A DNA stretch of 64,000 nt from Merluccius polli. Its lineage: Eukaryota > Chordata > Actinopteri > Gadiformes > Merlucciidae. Location of the stretch: contig JAOPHQ010002278.1 of assembly GCA_030340625.1 (NCBI GenBank), positions 269,501 through 333,500 on the forward strand, given 5' to 3'. Shown piece by piece: positions 44,357 through 56,638 of the stretch (the first letter of the stretch is position 1; every line of letters begins with the position of its first letter). The notes beneath the pieces are model-generated. The model was not told where the DNA came from. It saw only the letters and a list, made by a program, of their open reading frames with translations, and searched no databases. The position numbers and the translations under genes were made by a program.

Positions 44357-44943
44357 ATGCCTGTGGACTCACACTGGACCCAAACACAGCCTGGAGATAT
44401 CTCTCTCTGTCTGAGGACCTCAGGAAGGTGACGGTGGTTAGTGAGGATCAGTCGTATCCTGACCACCCAGAGAGATTTGACTCCTGGTCCCAGGTGTTGT
44501 GTAGAGAGGGTCTGACTGGCCGCTGTTACTGGGAGGTGGAGAGGAGAGGAGGTGTTGAGATAGGAGTGACATACAGAGGAATTACAAGGAGAGGAGGGGG
44601 TGTTGACTGCAGGTTTGGAAGGAACAACAAGTCCTGGTGTCTTCAATGTAATGATGGTGGTTACTCTGTCTGGTACAACAATAGTAAAACAGTCATCCGT
44701 TTCCCCCCCCCTGTCTCCACCAGAGTAGGAGTGTATCTGGACCGGCCTGCTGGCTCTCTGTCCTTCTACAGAGTGTCCCCAGGTGTAGGAGGGTCCTCAG
44801 ACACACTGACACACATCCACACCTTCCACACCACATTCACCCAGGAGGACCTCCTCCCTGGGTTTGGGTTATGGCCTGGGCTCTGGTTTGGGTTCTGGTC
44901 TGGTTCTGGTCCTGGTCCCTCAGTGTCTCTGTGTGGGTTGTAG
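44357..44943 (+). CDS. TRIM gene B, last exon: PRY-SPRY (B30.2)
   Basis: The reading frame continues from the single base left at 32,356 and is open to the TAG at 44,941-44,943, adding 194 residues. PRY motifs ACGLTLDPNT and SYPDHPERFDSW are followed by CREGLTGRCYWEVERRGG, NNKSWCLQ, VGVYLDRPAGSLSFYRVS, FHTTFTQEDLLPGFG and SVSLCGL. The poly-C run at 44,703-44,711 has the 9 Cs needed. A tract of Gly/Trp/Phe/Ser (GLWPGLWFGFWSGSGPG) before the end is longer than in gene A. The domain would bind the ligase target, often a viral or immune protein in related TRIMs. Confidence 0.92.
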
Positions 44944-45100
44944 TTTATGATCATCATCATCTCACCTCCAAACATCGCGAGCAAAAACTACTTTGCGTGT
45001 GCACAACTAACACATCCTGCACACAAATGATGATTGCAGCACTTTTAAAGTGCTGCAGGACATTTGGAGTTTGGTGATCAATATTTCAACCAAATATCTG
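44944..45100 (+). other. 3' UTR start, gene B
   Basis: Matches the region after gene A (24,023-24,200) and has no coding potential. Confidence 0.6.
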
Positions 45101-45605
45101 ATGGTAATATTTGTTCTCTCTTGTATTGATTAGCTATTAGTTCTGATCGGTTCTCCATTGTATTGATTACCTATTGTTTCTGATCGGTTCTGATTACCTA
45201 TTGTTTCTGATCGGTTCTTTCTTGTATTGATTACCTATTGTTTCTGATCGGTTCTCTCTTGTATTGATTAGCTATTGTTTCTGATCGGTTCTTCATTGTA
45301 TTGATTACCTATTGTTTCTGATCGGTTCTCTCTTGTATTGATTAACTATTGTTTCTGATCGGTTCTCTCTTGTATTGATTACCTATTGTTTCTGATCGGT
45401 TCTCTCTTGTATTGATTACCTATTATTTCTGATCGGTTCTCTCTTGTATTGATTACCTATTGTTTCTGATCAGTTCTATATTGTATTGATTACCTATTGT
45501 TTCTGATTGGTTCTTTATAGTATTGATTACCTATTGTTTCTGATCGGTTATATTGTATTGATTACCTATTGTTTCTGATCGGTTCTCTATTGTATTGATT
45601 AGCCC
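45101..45605. repeat. Minisatellite in the 3' UTR of gene B
   Basis: About thirteen imperfect copies of a ~37-bp unit: TGTATTGATTACCTATTGTT followed by TCTGATCGGTTCTCTCT. The same spot after gene A (about 24,205-24,250) has a single unit, so the expansion happened in this copy. Confidence 0.93.
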
Positions 45606-45898
45606 CTCGTGGCAAGTTGCGTCACAGCCTATCAGAGAAATTAATATGCATGAGCAAGCTACAACCTTTGCCTTTATCAAATCCATTGATATATTTTTAA
45701 ACATGAAAGGAAGGGACTTTTAAAATCTTCCATAGGGTTTACTAAGCAGCTTTCACAAAGATTTAATTTCTAATTTGAAATGTCTTAACTATTGGTTGAT
45801 ATTAAATCTAAAAAATACAAGTTGTAATACAATATGTTTGATATTGTGGACAACATTCTTGTACTGAAGAGCTCTGATATCAGTTTTTGGTAACACTT

Positions 45899-46163
45899 TA
45901 GATTAAGGACCACATAATCACCATTAACTAGTTGCTAAGATCGTAATTTATGTACAGCAACTTCCTTACTTTCTATCAATAAGCAGCAATTAGGAGGTTA
46001 TTGAGGGAAAACTCTAATATTAAAGTTAATGGCCTAGTAGTTGTAGAATATGGTCATGCAGATTAATGCATTAATAAGTGCTTTATAATGACTAAGAAAA
46101 AGCCAATATGCGTGCTTATAAGCAACTAAGGTAAATATGTGGTCCCTAATCTAAAGTCTTACC
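45899..46163. mobile_element. hAT-type MITE in the 3' region of gene B
   Basis: An 8-bp duplication CAGTTTTT lies at 45,891-45,898 and 46,164-46,171. The inverted ends are GGTAACACTTTAGATTAAGG and CCCTAATCTAAAGTCTTACC. It is 265 bp, non-coding and absent after gene A. Confidence 0.88.
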
Positions 46164-46464
46164 CAGTTTTTATTTTGATAAGCCTAACATGGAACCTGAT
46201 TCAAAGCAGATTAATTGATATATTCATAAATGTGGTCTATGGGAAAAGCTAATGGTGTTCATGTTGTGAAGGACTTTAAACTGAACATTGATTCCTTGTG
46301 TTGTGTTGGGAACAACATGGCAGCACAACATGTTCAGTTATTAAAGTTATGTGCACTCCTGTTTAGGATTTGCAACGTCTGCTACTTCTATTATTTTAGT
46401 CCTGTTTATTGTGTACATGTAAGGGACTATTGTTCTGTTGTATTTGTTCATAAAGCATAATGGT

Positions 46465-46470
46465 AATAAA
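46465..46470 (+). terminator. Candidate polyadenylation signal, gene B
   Basis: AATAAA in GGTAATAAACAAG, conserved with 24,790-24,795 after gene A. It lies about 1.5 kb after the stop codon, much of that distance being the minisatellite and MITE. Confidence 0.45.
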
Positions 46471-46499
46471 CAAGTGGGTGGGTCCAACTGAATGTTGTC

Positions 46500-47889
46500 G
46501 TGTGTTGGATGATCCTTCCTGTTTGTTCAGTGTAAATCCTCCAAGCTTAGCAGATGTTTCTCCAGAGCTCAGCTCTCTGTTGGTTCTCCTAGCAGCACAC
46601 CTGGATGTCCTTCCAGCCCCTTGGATCCCAGCAGGTCTCTATGGCAAGGCCGGGTCTAGACAGGCATGTATGAGGGGGCAGCCACAAATCTTGAGGGGGC
46701 ATTGTGCTCCAGCACCTTTTACCATGTCTAACTGACAAATTCACTCACTAGGATGCGGGTACACTGAACAAGTGCCTTGTAAAGTACTGTGGTCTCAAAT
46801 GCTTGGCACACTTATTTTATTGTAGTTATTGTTGTTAGACTAACCATATATGAACTTGGGTTGCTGTTAGTTGTATGTCCTACCCTCAACCTAAACTGAC
46901 TGCACTTTGTCAGGTCTCTACCCTAAGACCTGCCCAACTTGGGTGTCCCTATGAAGACTAGCTTATGTTGGTATAGCTCTTAGGGTCACTGAGGCACTCA
47001 AACCTCCTGACCACGATAAGGTGGCAATCCCTCAGGAGGATGTTTTTGTATTTTTGGTATTTTTGTATCTTTATAATACCCTTAGGAGGATGTTTTTGTT
47101 TAGTTTTTTAAAAATAAAATTAAATTAAAGAAATAAAACAAAGGCTATTAGCCTAGAAAAAACAAACAACTTAACAGTTACTTAGGTCTACTGGATGAGA
47201 CCATTAGGCATGTTAAAAACATGTCCAAAACAAAGGCCCAGGCATCCTGGTATCCTGTAATCAACTGAAAAAATACCCAGCATTTTGTCAACACCAACAA
47301 ATAGAACAGATATTGCCCAGGCTAGAATAGCTGGTGATGTACCAAAATTAACATTTTTGAAGAAGTGGAGCGGAGGAGAGAGGCATGAGATAATAAAAAT
47401 ATATGAAATATAATATATTTTGGGGGATTTAGTTTGAGGGGGCACAGCATTTATTTGAGGGGGGGTGTCCTGCCCCCTGACGTTGGCCCAGTCTTCAGTC
47501 CCTCCCGCTGGCCATACCTCTTATATTCGGAGGCGACGTCACGTGATTTGGAAATCCGTCTTCGCCCAGATCGGGATCGCGGTGATCCACCCTGCCGGTG
47601 TTTCGAAATACTCGGATAAAGTCAGCACGATCACCTTGATCCAGGACTGAGAAAAGGAGGATTTCATTATCTGGATTACCTGATCCGGATTACAAGTTTT
47701 GAAATACTGGGCCCTGGTGACACACAACTCCGTCATGGGATTGGTTGTCACTAGCTGTTGTCCCCATGTGTTTCAGTTGGTTTTATCTATACACAGTGTA
47801 GTCCAAAGCTGTTTTTTACCTTTGCTTGTGCATCGCGACGTCACATCGCAATGACTGCCTCCATTTCGGATGCATAGGAGCATGGGACT
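46500..47889. other. Spacer between units B and C
   Basis: No gene was found. TGAGGGGGCA-type motifs near 46,673-46,700 and 47,437-47,465 suggest the ends of an old DNA transposon, but no target duplication was seen. 47,520-47,760 is a CpG-containing segment without a counterpart in A or B. Confidence 0.4.
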
Positions 47890-49277
47890 GTTAGTTATGA
47901 GTAGGGAGTAATGACGAGATGATGTCTCCGTCGGTCAGGGCATAGGGTGCTGTGCTCACCCTTGTCCCCAGCAGCAGGAGTGGCGGGGAGGCCGATAGGA
48001 AGTGAGTCGGTCTCTGTGCAGCACCACCACGCCCTTCCGGGGTTCCCACCTGAACATGAGCAGGCGTACACCAGCTGGACTCCTGTATGGCAGTCCGGTA
48101 GTACCACAGGACCAGAGGCAAGTGGCAGTCCCAGTCCCGCTGGTGTCGGCTGGTGAGGATGGCCAGCCCTTTGCTCTGTGGGTGCAGCGGCGTTGTGCTG
48201 GTCTTGCTCACCCCCAGTCACCTGCACACCTCACTGAACACCTTGGACTCAAAGTTATGCCCCTGGTGGCTGTGGAGCTCAGCAGGGCGAACATCTCCTC
48301 CGCCAGCCTCTCCGCCGTTGTAGCCACGCTCCGATCCGGCGCTGCATACGCCTCAGGCCAGTAATCCATGGCGACGAGGAAGTAGCAGTTGCCAGAGTCA
48401 GTGATGGGGAAGGGGCTGAGGATGTCCACCCCAACACGCTCAATCCCCCCACCAAGTACTACTGCAAGGGGGCATGAGAAATCTGGGAGGGGTCCCTTCT
48501 GGGCCGTACAGTATTTGCAGCAGTGCACACGTAGCTTGATGTCCTCACAGCACCCCTAGAGAGAGTAGAGCCATCCGCGGGAAAGGTGAAGGGTCTTTCC
48601 CGTAAGGCGCTGTCCCTGCCGCACGGTGGACACCCAGGGGACCTGGGGAAGAGCACATGATGAAGCAGCTGGAGCAGGTCGTTCACCCCATCTGGGGGCC
48701 TGCCATAGATGGTACACCACCAGCTTGAGATTTCCCCACTGGGAATGGTCATCAGGCTCTTCACATCAGGACCAGTTGCCGACACCTCTGACCACACTGT
48801 ATGCCGTCCTTCCTCCAGCCTCGCAACCAACACTGCTGCTACAAGTCCAGGGAGCTGAACCTGCTGGAACCCGTGATGTAGTCCAGGGTGTCATCGATGC
48901 GGGGTAGCAGGTAGGAGTCCTTGGTGGGGACAGCATTCAGATGTCTGTAGTCCACACAGAATGTCCAGCTGTCAGACTGCTTTCTTACCAGGCCGGCCGG
49001 TGCTGCCCACTGGCTGTCAGAAGGCTCCATCACTCCCGCAGCAGCAGCCATTTCCCAGATCTTTTCCTCTGGTATGCGACGCTTTGCCAGGGCCAGACAA
49101 TGGGGCCGTAGGCGGATGTGTGGGGACAAGCCGGTGTCGATGGCATGCTGGGTTGCCAACCCTATACTGAGTGCAGTCCTCGTGTGTGGCGGTGTAGAGG
49201 TAGACGTTGTCGAGAAGCTCCTTCAGCTTCCGACACTGTTGGGGATGGAGCCGCTCATGGCTAAGTTCACACTTCTT
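47890..49277 (-). mobile_element. Ty3/Gypsy pol relic, copy C (RT start plus integrase)
   Basis: The most complete of the three relics. Minus-strand frames give RT start (49,159-48,839), the integrase zinc-binding region (48,833-48,459; YVCTAANTVRPRRDPSQ), the integrase core (48,528-48,208; GVDILSPFPITDSGNCYFLV, AMDYWPEAYA) and the integrase end (48,211-47,891; DWDCHLPLVLWYYRTAIQ). Frames overlap and shift. The RT core and RNase H are lost at the same join as in copy A. Confidence 0.82.
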
Positions 49278-49285
49278 CTACACGG

Positions 49286-49988
49286 CAGTGTTGTAGTACT
49301 CGACTCGTGAGCTAAATTTAGAGACTCGTGACATGACTTGGACTCGAGCACTGAATGACTCGAACTTGACTCGGCATTAGGGACTCGAGAATTAAGACAA
49401 GGACTCTACTTTTTTTTGTCATTAGGCTATAATTGTAATATGCCATTATTCTATAATTTGGTATAAGATTTTAGTGCAAGGGAATGTTACTGCTTCATGT
49501 CATACATCACAAGTTAATAACGTAACTAACGTAACGTAATTACGTAACTACGTAAATAAGCTATTCATGATAGAAGACATGGTTATGTATGTGCAAATAA
49601 AGCGCATTAGAGTTGCATTCCTGTGAGTTATTGTTAAGAGGACAGGATAGTAGTTATGAGCACTAGAGTGAGTTAAAAACAGTAAAATAAATATGAAAGT
49701 TCATAGCTGTCGCCATTAGGACGCGCCTATGAGCTGCGGCACAACAGTTATGTTTTTTTTAAGTGTAACAACATGTATGCTTACTTTAGTGCTGACTCGA
49801 CTCGGACTCGACTCGGACTCGATGTGCATCAATAGGGACTCGACTTGGACTTGACTCATATGAGTAGTGGACTCGACTCGGACTCGACTCAGATTTTATT
49901 TTTATGACTTGGACTTGACTCGGACTCGGACACTGGAGACTCCAGCCTGGACTCGGACTCGAGGCATAGTGACTCGACTACAACACTG
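49286..49988. mobile_element. hAT-type MITE rich in ACTCG repeats, copy C
   Basis: Flanked by CTACACGG (49,278-49,285 and 49,989-49,996) with the same ends as 25,808-26,546. It is 36 bp shorter, mostly from loss of GACTCG units near the left end. It is the same ancestral insertion as in unit B. Confidence 0.93.
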
Positions 49989-49996
49989 CTACACGG

Positions 49997-51641
49997 CCAC
50001 CCAGGTGGAGGGAAGAGAGGTAGACGGGCAGACAGCGTCGAGGACCCCTGGGGGGGCGATGTAGAGGACCCCCTGGCGGCTAGCGGTGATGTCAAGGGCC
50101 CCCTGGCGGTGACGTGGAGGGCCCCCTGGTGGCTGGTGGCGACACACACACACACGCACGCACCACAGTAAGCAAGTGACAGAAGATGATAGAGACCCAA
50201 CATGAACCAAACCCAGTAAATGAACACAAGACATAATGAAAGGTTCATTCAAGGCAGGTTTGTTAAAGCTTATTCATCCTTTCACCACAGTGACTGAATG
50301 ACTCAGAGAATTAGAGACACTTGTGAGAGTTAAATTTTGGGTGTGAAGTGTGGAGTACCGGTGCAGTGATACACAGCCAACAGTAGTCCTCACAAACCAA
50401 TAATCATCTTTAGTTAAGTATTGATTATTATAATGACTTCAACAGACAGCCCTGACTCAGTTGCTACTCTGTTTCCTGGTTTGATCCCTGGTGTTTCTGA
50501 CAGCGTGGATACGCTTCAAAAGCTCAATGGTACCATGTTTATCAGGTTTTTTCAGTCATTACAATTTCTTGTTTCTGAACACTGAAGTGTGTGTTTGTGT
50601 GTGTGCGTGTACGTGTGTGTATGTGTGCGTGTGTGTCACACCTTGCCTTGGCACCTTTCTGAATACCTGCCTGTAAAGGTTGTGACAAGATGAAGAAGGA
50701 AAAAACACAAGAAGAATCCAAGTCAACAATGTCATGTCCCTTCCTGTTCCTTAAGTTGCATGTTTCATGTAATTCATTATGTCCTGTCTTTGTGTTACTT
50801 ATTTCTCCTCTCGTTTCAGATACCCCTCTACTGCCCTCGCGTGTCTGCTCCACCTGTCTTCGTCTGCCCCGCCCCCACGGTGTCATTGTGTAGCCCCTAT
50901 GGTTCTGTCTGTGACTCTGCTGGCCCCAGCTGTGTCTTATCTGTAATTCTCCAGCTGTCCTCTGTTAGTCTTGATTTCCCCATGTGTATTTAGTCTGTGT
51001 ATTTAGTCCAGCCTTCTACCTGTGACTCCTAGTGATTATTGACCTCCTACCGAACCCCGACCTTGTGCTGTTTTTTGGACCTTGTCCTTGCCTAGCGTTT
51101 TGGATACCTTTGCCTTCTGTGGATTGATGACCCGTGTACCGAACCCATGCCTGTAATAAAACGGATTATTCCACCTGCAGCATTTCAGAGTCTTGCTCTT
51201 GAGTCCTCTGTCCTTTGGCATTATTGTTACAAACAAGATGGATGATTGAAGAGAAATTAATGAAGAAAATAACCCTGCCTGGTGTGTGTGTGTGTGTGTG
51301 TATGTGTGTGTGTGCATGCGTGTGTGTATGTGTGTCACACCTTGCCTTGGTACCTTTCTGAATACCTGCCTGTAAAGGGTGTGACAAGATGAAGAAGGAA
51401 AAAGCACAACAAGAATCCAAGTCAACAAGATGAATGATTGAAGAGAAATGAATGAAGAAAATAACCCTGCCTATTATTATAGAAACATAACCCATTCTAA
51501 ATGATTGCATTACATTTGCACATTTGTCTGCTTTCTGCTCAATACTTTTTATAACCTTTAATGCCATAAATCATCCACATCTGCAGTCATAGAAAATGTT
51601 TAAATAATCAAATGATTTTGATCACATAATAATCTGCAGTC
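49997..51641. other. Duplicon upstream region, unit C
   Basis: Almost base-for-base the same as 26,555-28,195. The visible differences are mainly TG-tract lengths (near 51,285-51,300). No gene is supported. Confidence 0.7.
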
Positions 51642-52299
51642 TGTTACGCCACGTCCTGCTACACGGTCCAACAACCCCATCTAGTGGCAGCTTGTCGCCA
51701 CTCATCATCATTCCCCCAACACACCTGTTGGCAATTGGCAATCACCATTCCCTATTTAAGCCAGGGTTCTCCAGCCAGCCGATGCCGGTTCGTGCTCTTG
51801 TCTACCAAACCTCTTACCAGTGATCCAGTACCCGTCTGTTACCGAACCCTGCCTGCCTGACTACCCGCCTGTTGCTGAACCCTGTTGCCGAACCCTGCCT
51901 GCCTGACTACCCGCCTGTTGCTGAACCCTGTTGCCGAACCCTGCCTGCCTGACTACCCGCCTGTTGCCGAACCCTGTTGCCGAACCCTGCCTGCCTGACT
52001 ACCCGCCTGTTGCCGAACCCTGTTGCCGAACCCCGCCTGCCTGACTACCCGCCTGTTGCTGAACCCTGCCTGCCTGACTACCCGCCTGTTGCCGAACCCT
52101 GCCTGCCTGACTACCCGCCTGTTGCCGAACCCTGCCTGCCTGACTACCCGCCTGTTGCCGACCCCTCGCCTGCCCTATTACCGCAGGCCTAGCCTGGCCT
52201 GTTGCTATTTCCCTTTTGTGTAAATAAATTCCCTGTCTGTTCATCCCGTCTCCGCCTCCTGTGTTCAGCGTTTGGGTCCAGCCGTCCTGTTCCCCAACA
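51642..52299 (+). repeat. Solo LTR with expanded minisatellite, unit C
   Basis: Same LTR as 28,196-28,602 (start TGTTACGCC, end CTGTTCCCCAACA), but with about nine repeat units based on TGCCTGACTACCCGCCTGTT against two or three in B, adding about 250 bp. The TATTTAAG box and AAATAAA signal are kept. Confidence 0.78.
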
Positions 52300-53426
52300 C
52301 TATCTGTCTAAGTTCATGCTTCTGAGTAATGAATGACATCACGTTACAATGTTTGTACACTTTTCTGATTTTAATAACAAATTACAAAAAGTATCGTCAC
52401 ACACTTCTGTGTGTGCTAAATATTACATTTTTTAGCTGAGTTGAGTGACAACAATCAGCGGAGAATGAGGCTCTGTTGTGGATGATTTGTTCTGTTGTTG
52501 TTGTTGTTGTTGCCGCTATTTAACACCAAAACGAATGGCTAGCATCCATCTTCCTGCCTGTAACAGTTTTCTGATTGTGAATCTAATTCTGAGGAAGCAC
52601 GGTCAGGGTGAGGCTGGGGGGAGAGCCAATGGGAGGGCTGGGATGAGGGGCCAGAAGGATCCGGGGGAAGAGGTCAGGGGTGAGTTAGGGGGAAAAGGTC
52701 AAACAAAGCGCTTTGTGCTCGTCCTTTTTATCTGGTGTGCTGCTGCTAATAACGCCTTGCACCTTTCTGATGCCCTGCCTGGAAGTGGTGTAACAACACA
52801 TGAAGGAAAAGACACGATAAGAATCCAACCTGACCAGATCCAGACCAATACCTCAGTCAGGACTATTCAAGGTATGTGCAATGTGTGTACAGAGTGAACG
52901 CTGTAGGCATCACACCACCACAGATGCTAATTGGCCTGTGATTCAAAAGGCACTTTGTCACTTGGCCAGTACTCTGACTGCTCTTCTGAGAAGATAAATC
53001 ATCTATTGATTTATATTACGTTCACATCGACGCATTGAGTGTTCATATAAACTAATGTGTTTTTAAAGGGTGGAGGATTCTGCATGGAGGTGGTCAGTAG
53101 TGTGTGAGCAGACAGAGCTCAGACAGCTAGAGGAGGATGCTGCATGGAGGTGTGGCAGCAACAGCTTTGGTATGAGGAAGAAAACGTCCGGTGAAGATTA
53201 TCTCTTCCTGAGGTCTCACTGATCCACTAGAAACAGAATAGAGGAGGTATTTTCTACTTCATGTGTTTCTATTCATTATGTGTATTTGTCTCTTTATTGT
53301 TAGCATGATATTTATGTTCCTGTTGGTTCTCCTGTAAAGAATGAGATGCGTCAGTGACTGAGGGTCTCCACATGCTGTTTGAACTATCAAGTGCATTCAT
53401 GGTACAGCAGCCTGTAAGAGGTTATC
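52300..53426 (+). other. Upstream region of TRIM gene C
   Basis: Matches 28,603-29,480 (B) and 9,600-10,440 (A). It has a short TTG repeat near 52,492. It keeps a segment (near 53,165-53,400) also present in A but missing from B. No gene is supported. Confidence 0.45.
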
Positions 53427-53545
53427 TGGGAGGAGTATAAACTGGGAGAGGAACTGGACAAACTGGTTGGTTCACAACATCATCCTTATTACTGAGTCGG
53501 ACGGTTTGGTGTTGCACACTTTATTACAGCAGGAAGAAGACGAAG
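53427..53545 (+). promoter_or_regulatory. Candidate promoter and 5' UTR exon, gene C
   Basis: TATAAA at 53,436-53,441 is in the same context as in gene B. The donor AAG/GTACTG begins at 53,546. The coding exon now lies 6 kb downstream because of inserted transposons. Confidence 0.42.
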
Positions 53546-53799
53546 GTACTGTAGTCAACTCTGATCCGTGATATATCATTAATATGTATCTCTTATATAT
53601 CATATCAATAGGTTGATTTTCTGTAAACAGGTATGGTTAAAAACTTTATTAAATGTTATGTAAATGTTTAAACTGTAGCCTGAAACCTCTCACTGTTATA
53701 TTAAGTTAATTGCTGTTTGTCGAAATTAAACTAATATTTTACTGTTCAATAATTTAGCAGATTCTTTATGCAAAGTGACTGACTGAATTCAGATACAGC

Positions 53800-54255
53800 T
53801 CATTAGGGAGCAGGTAGGGGTTAGACAGTACAGAGACAGATCATTAAGGAGCAGGTAGGGGTTAGACAGTACAGAGACAGGTCATTAAGGAGCAGGTAGG
53901 GGTTAGACAGTACAGAGACAGGTCATTCAAGAGCAGGTAGGGGTTAGACAGGTCATTCAAGAGCAGGTAGGGGTTAGACAGTAGAGACAGGTTATTATGG
54001 AGCAGGTAGGGGTTAGACTGTACAGAGACAGGTCATTAAGGAGCAGGTAGGGGTTAGACAGTAAAGAGACAGGTCATTATGGAGCAGGTAGGGGTTAGAC
54101 AGTACAGAGACAGGTCATTATGGAGCAGGTAGGGGTTAGACAGTACAGAGACAGGTCATTATGGAGCAGGTAGGGGTTAGACAGTACAGACAGGTCATTA
54201 AGGAGCAGGTAGGGGTTAGACAGTACAGAGACGGGTTATTATGGAGCAGGTAGGT
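53800..54255. repeat. Minisatellite upstream of gene C
   Basis: About eleven units of the GAGCAGGTAGGGGTTAGACA repeat, the counterpart of 29,865-30,250, with a different order of unit variants. Confidence 0.9.
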
Positions 54256-55141
54256 TAGACTTCGGACATTGGGGATCAAACCCAGAACCTCTAAGATGGG
54301 AGTCAAGCACCCGATGGACATTAAAATAATATTTTTTCATTCTCCTGATTCAGGATTTGTCCTAAATCTGAAATGTGATTGGGTGACCTTAAAGGTAGGC
54401 AACTTATTTGTATTACTTTACTATAGGCTACTCTATTTGTATCATTATGACTAAAGGAATAATTCACCCTGTCATGACTATTTGAATAACTTCCCATGTT
54501 GTAGAAGTGTGGATGTGTCATTTGGATAACGTTGTATGTGACGCTCTAGACCGTTTGCAGTGACTGACAGAAGAAGTGTGTGGAGAGTATGTGGAGTGTG
54601 TGTGGTGATAGCTGGTTTATTCTGGGTGCCATGACTGCTCTGCACCACAGGTGTGCAGCCCCACCCAGCCCAGAGTCTAATCAGTCTGACTCAGGCCAGG
54701 TGAGGCTGGAAACCAGACATCAACAACACACTCCACATACTCTCCACAACGTGCTTCTGTGTTGATTCCTATCTCTGACCTCTGAAAGTGTAGCGCTGAC
54801 ACTCAGCTGTTCTAGCTGTGGGAGGACTCAGAGGCGGCTCACCCTAACGTTGCTTTTTGACACATCCTTACCATGTTTAAACCTAATTGATAGATATGTA
54901 CTTTAATTAGTCCTTTCATTTAAATCCAAAGTGACCAAAGTAACACGACGTGGAGGCAGTTCTCCCTTCCTGGAGACAGAGAAGAACACTTTTTAAACTA
55001 AATAAAAAGTGTTGTAAAACATTAAGGTGAGTACAACATATTGACCCAGAATCCTCATTTGAGCTGTGCTGTCTGGGGTTTCATTGTGTACTGGAAAGAC
55101 AAGACTTCTGTTTGAAACAACACATATATATATATAATATA
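54256..55141 (+). other. Probable 5' intron, gene C, left part
   Basis: Matches 30,251-31,130 in unit B. It ends in a short TA run that was the target of the hAT-type insertion at 55,142. Confidence 0.6.
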
Positions 55142-55591
55142 CAGTGTTGTAATGTAACGAAGTACAAATACTTTGTTACTGTACTTAAGTAGAATTTTCA
55201 CGTATCTGTACTTTACTTCGTTATTTATATTTCTGACAACTTTTACTTTTACTCCACTACATTTCCTCACTAAAATGTGTACTTTTACTCCGATACATTT
55301 CCCATAACCATCTTCGTTACTCGTTACTACAAAATAAAAATCGAGTTGGTGACCTACTTCCTGTTCATCAACCTCCAAGCGCAAAGAAAAAAAAAAACAC
55401 TGCGCGCGACGAAGAAGAAGATCTGCAGCTGCGGCAGGTTCTGCTAATTCTCCGGTCACAAATGACGAGATCAACAGTGGTGACATCAACCGGTATTTTA
55501 ACCCAAACTGAAAGTGGCTGTTGTTTACTGTTGCCATGGCGACATGTCTTTTCCCAGACAAAGTGGTTTTTGTGCGTGTGTGTGTCTAAAC

Positions 55592-56361
55592 TAGAGGCTG
55601 ACACGGGAGTGTTTTTTCAATCCCGTCCCGTCCCGCTCCCGCAAAAAAAATCCCGTCCCGTCTCGGTCCCGTGACCAAATCAAAAAATAATCCCGTCCCG
55701 TCCTAATCCCGAATAAATCACTCCCGATCCTGTCCCGTTACCGTTTTTTCTAGTCTAGTTTTTTTCATTGAAAATATGTAAAACGCATGGATCATCATGC
55801 CTGGATGGATGGATGTATATTCTGAACATGGTGGAGAGGGAGAGAGAAGAGGACTGTCTACAAACTGTCATTGAACCACTAGATCAGCTGCTTGTGATGT
55901 TTGTGGTTAATCACCTTGTCGCACTGGACGCGGAACCGAAGCACAAATGTTAACCGGTCTGCCTGGTCGCACATCTGCGCCTGCAGCTCTTCAGATCGGT
56001 TCATTTCTATTTTTCACGCGAGCCGCGAGGACTAGGTCGGGGAGGAGGCGGAGCTGGGTCAGTGATTGGCTGCCGTAAACAAAGACAGACTGGTCAGCGA
56101 TTGGGTCGTAGTTGGCTGCTGCATCAAAGAACGTACATTTTTCGATTAGAAAACATTAGAAAACATTTTTGTTTGATTAAAGATAGAAAAAAGAAAGTAA
56201 AAAAGATCTGTTAATTTTGACTCCCGCTCCCGTTCACTCCCGTTTTACTTTTTTCCTGTCACGTCCCGATCACGTGACTATAAATAAATTGACTCCCGAA
56301 ACACGGGAATCCCGCGGGAATCCCGTGTCCCGCGGGATTCCCGAAAAAATGTCAGCCTCTA
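55592..56361. mobile_element. hAT-type element nested at 55.6 kb
   Basis: A perfect 8-bp duplication GTCTAAAC lies at 55,584-55,591 and 56,362-56,369. The ends are TAGAGGCTGACACGGGA and ATGTCAGCCTCTA. Subterminal tracts are made of TCCCGTCCCG repeats. It is non-coding. Confidence 0.92.
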
Positions 56362-56402
56362 GTCTAAACGCCACGGCTACACCGGCATGCTGCCAATACT
56401 CT

Positions 56403-56638
56403 GGGGTGGCCATTCGATGAATGGCCGGACTGTCCGGTTTTTCAATGCCCTGTCCAAGCTGGACGCGTATTTGTCCTCCTTTTTGAGACAACACCGCCGG
56501 TCATCGATCCGCCCGCCGGTCATAGGTCCGTGGTGTGTTACGTTCACGCGCGCGCGCGCACCCCCCCCCCCCCCCCCCCGCCGGTCGTAGGTCCGCAGTG
56601 TGTCCTCCTTTTCAACAACTCAAAAATGGTCACCCTAC
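56403..56638. mobile_element. Small hAT-type MITE nested at 56.4 kb
   Basis: A perfect 8-bp duplication AATACTCT lies at 56,395-56,402 and 56,639-56,646. The ends GGGGTGGCCATT and AATGGTCACCCTAC are inverted repeats. A run of about 20 Cs follows a CG-dinucleotide run near 56,560. Confidence 0.88.

Noticed and set aside
44357..44943. Gene B last exon as a pseudogene because its intron is full of transposons
   Set aside because: Both exons are open, phases match, splice sites are intact and large introns with insertions are usual in fish.
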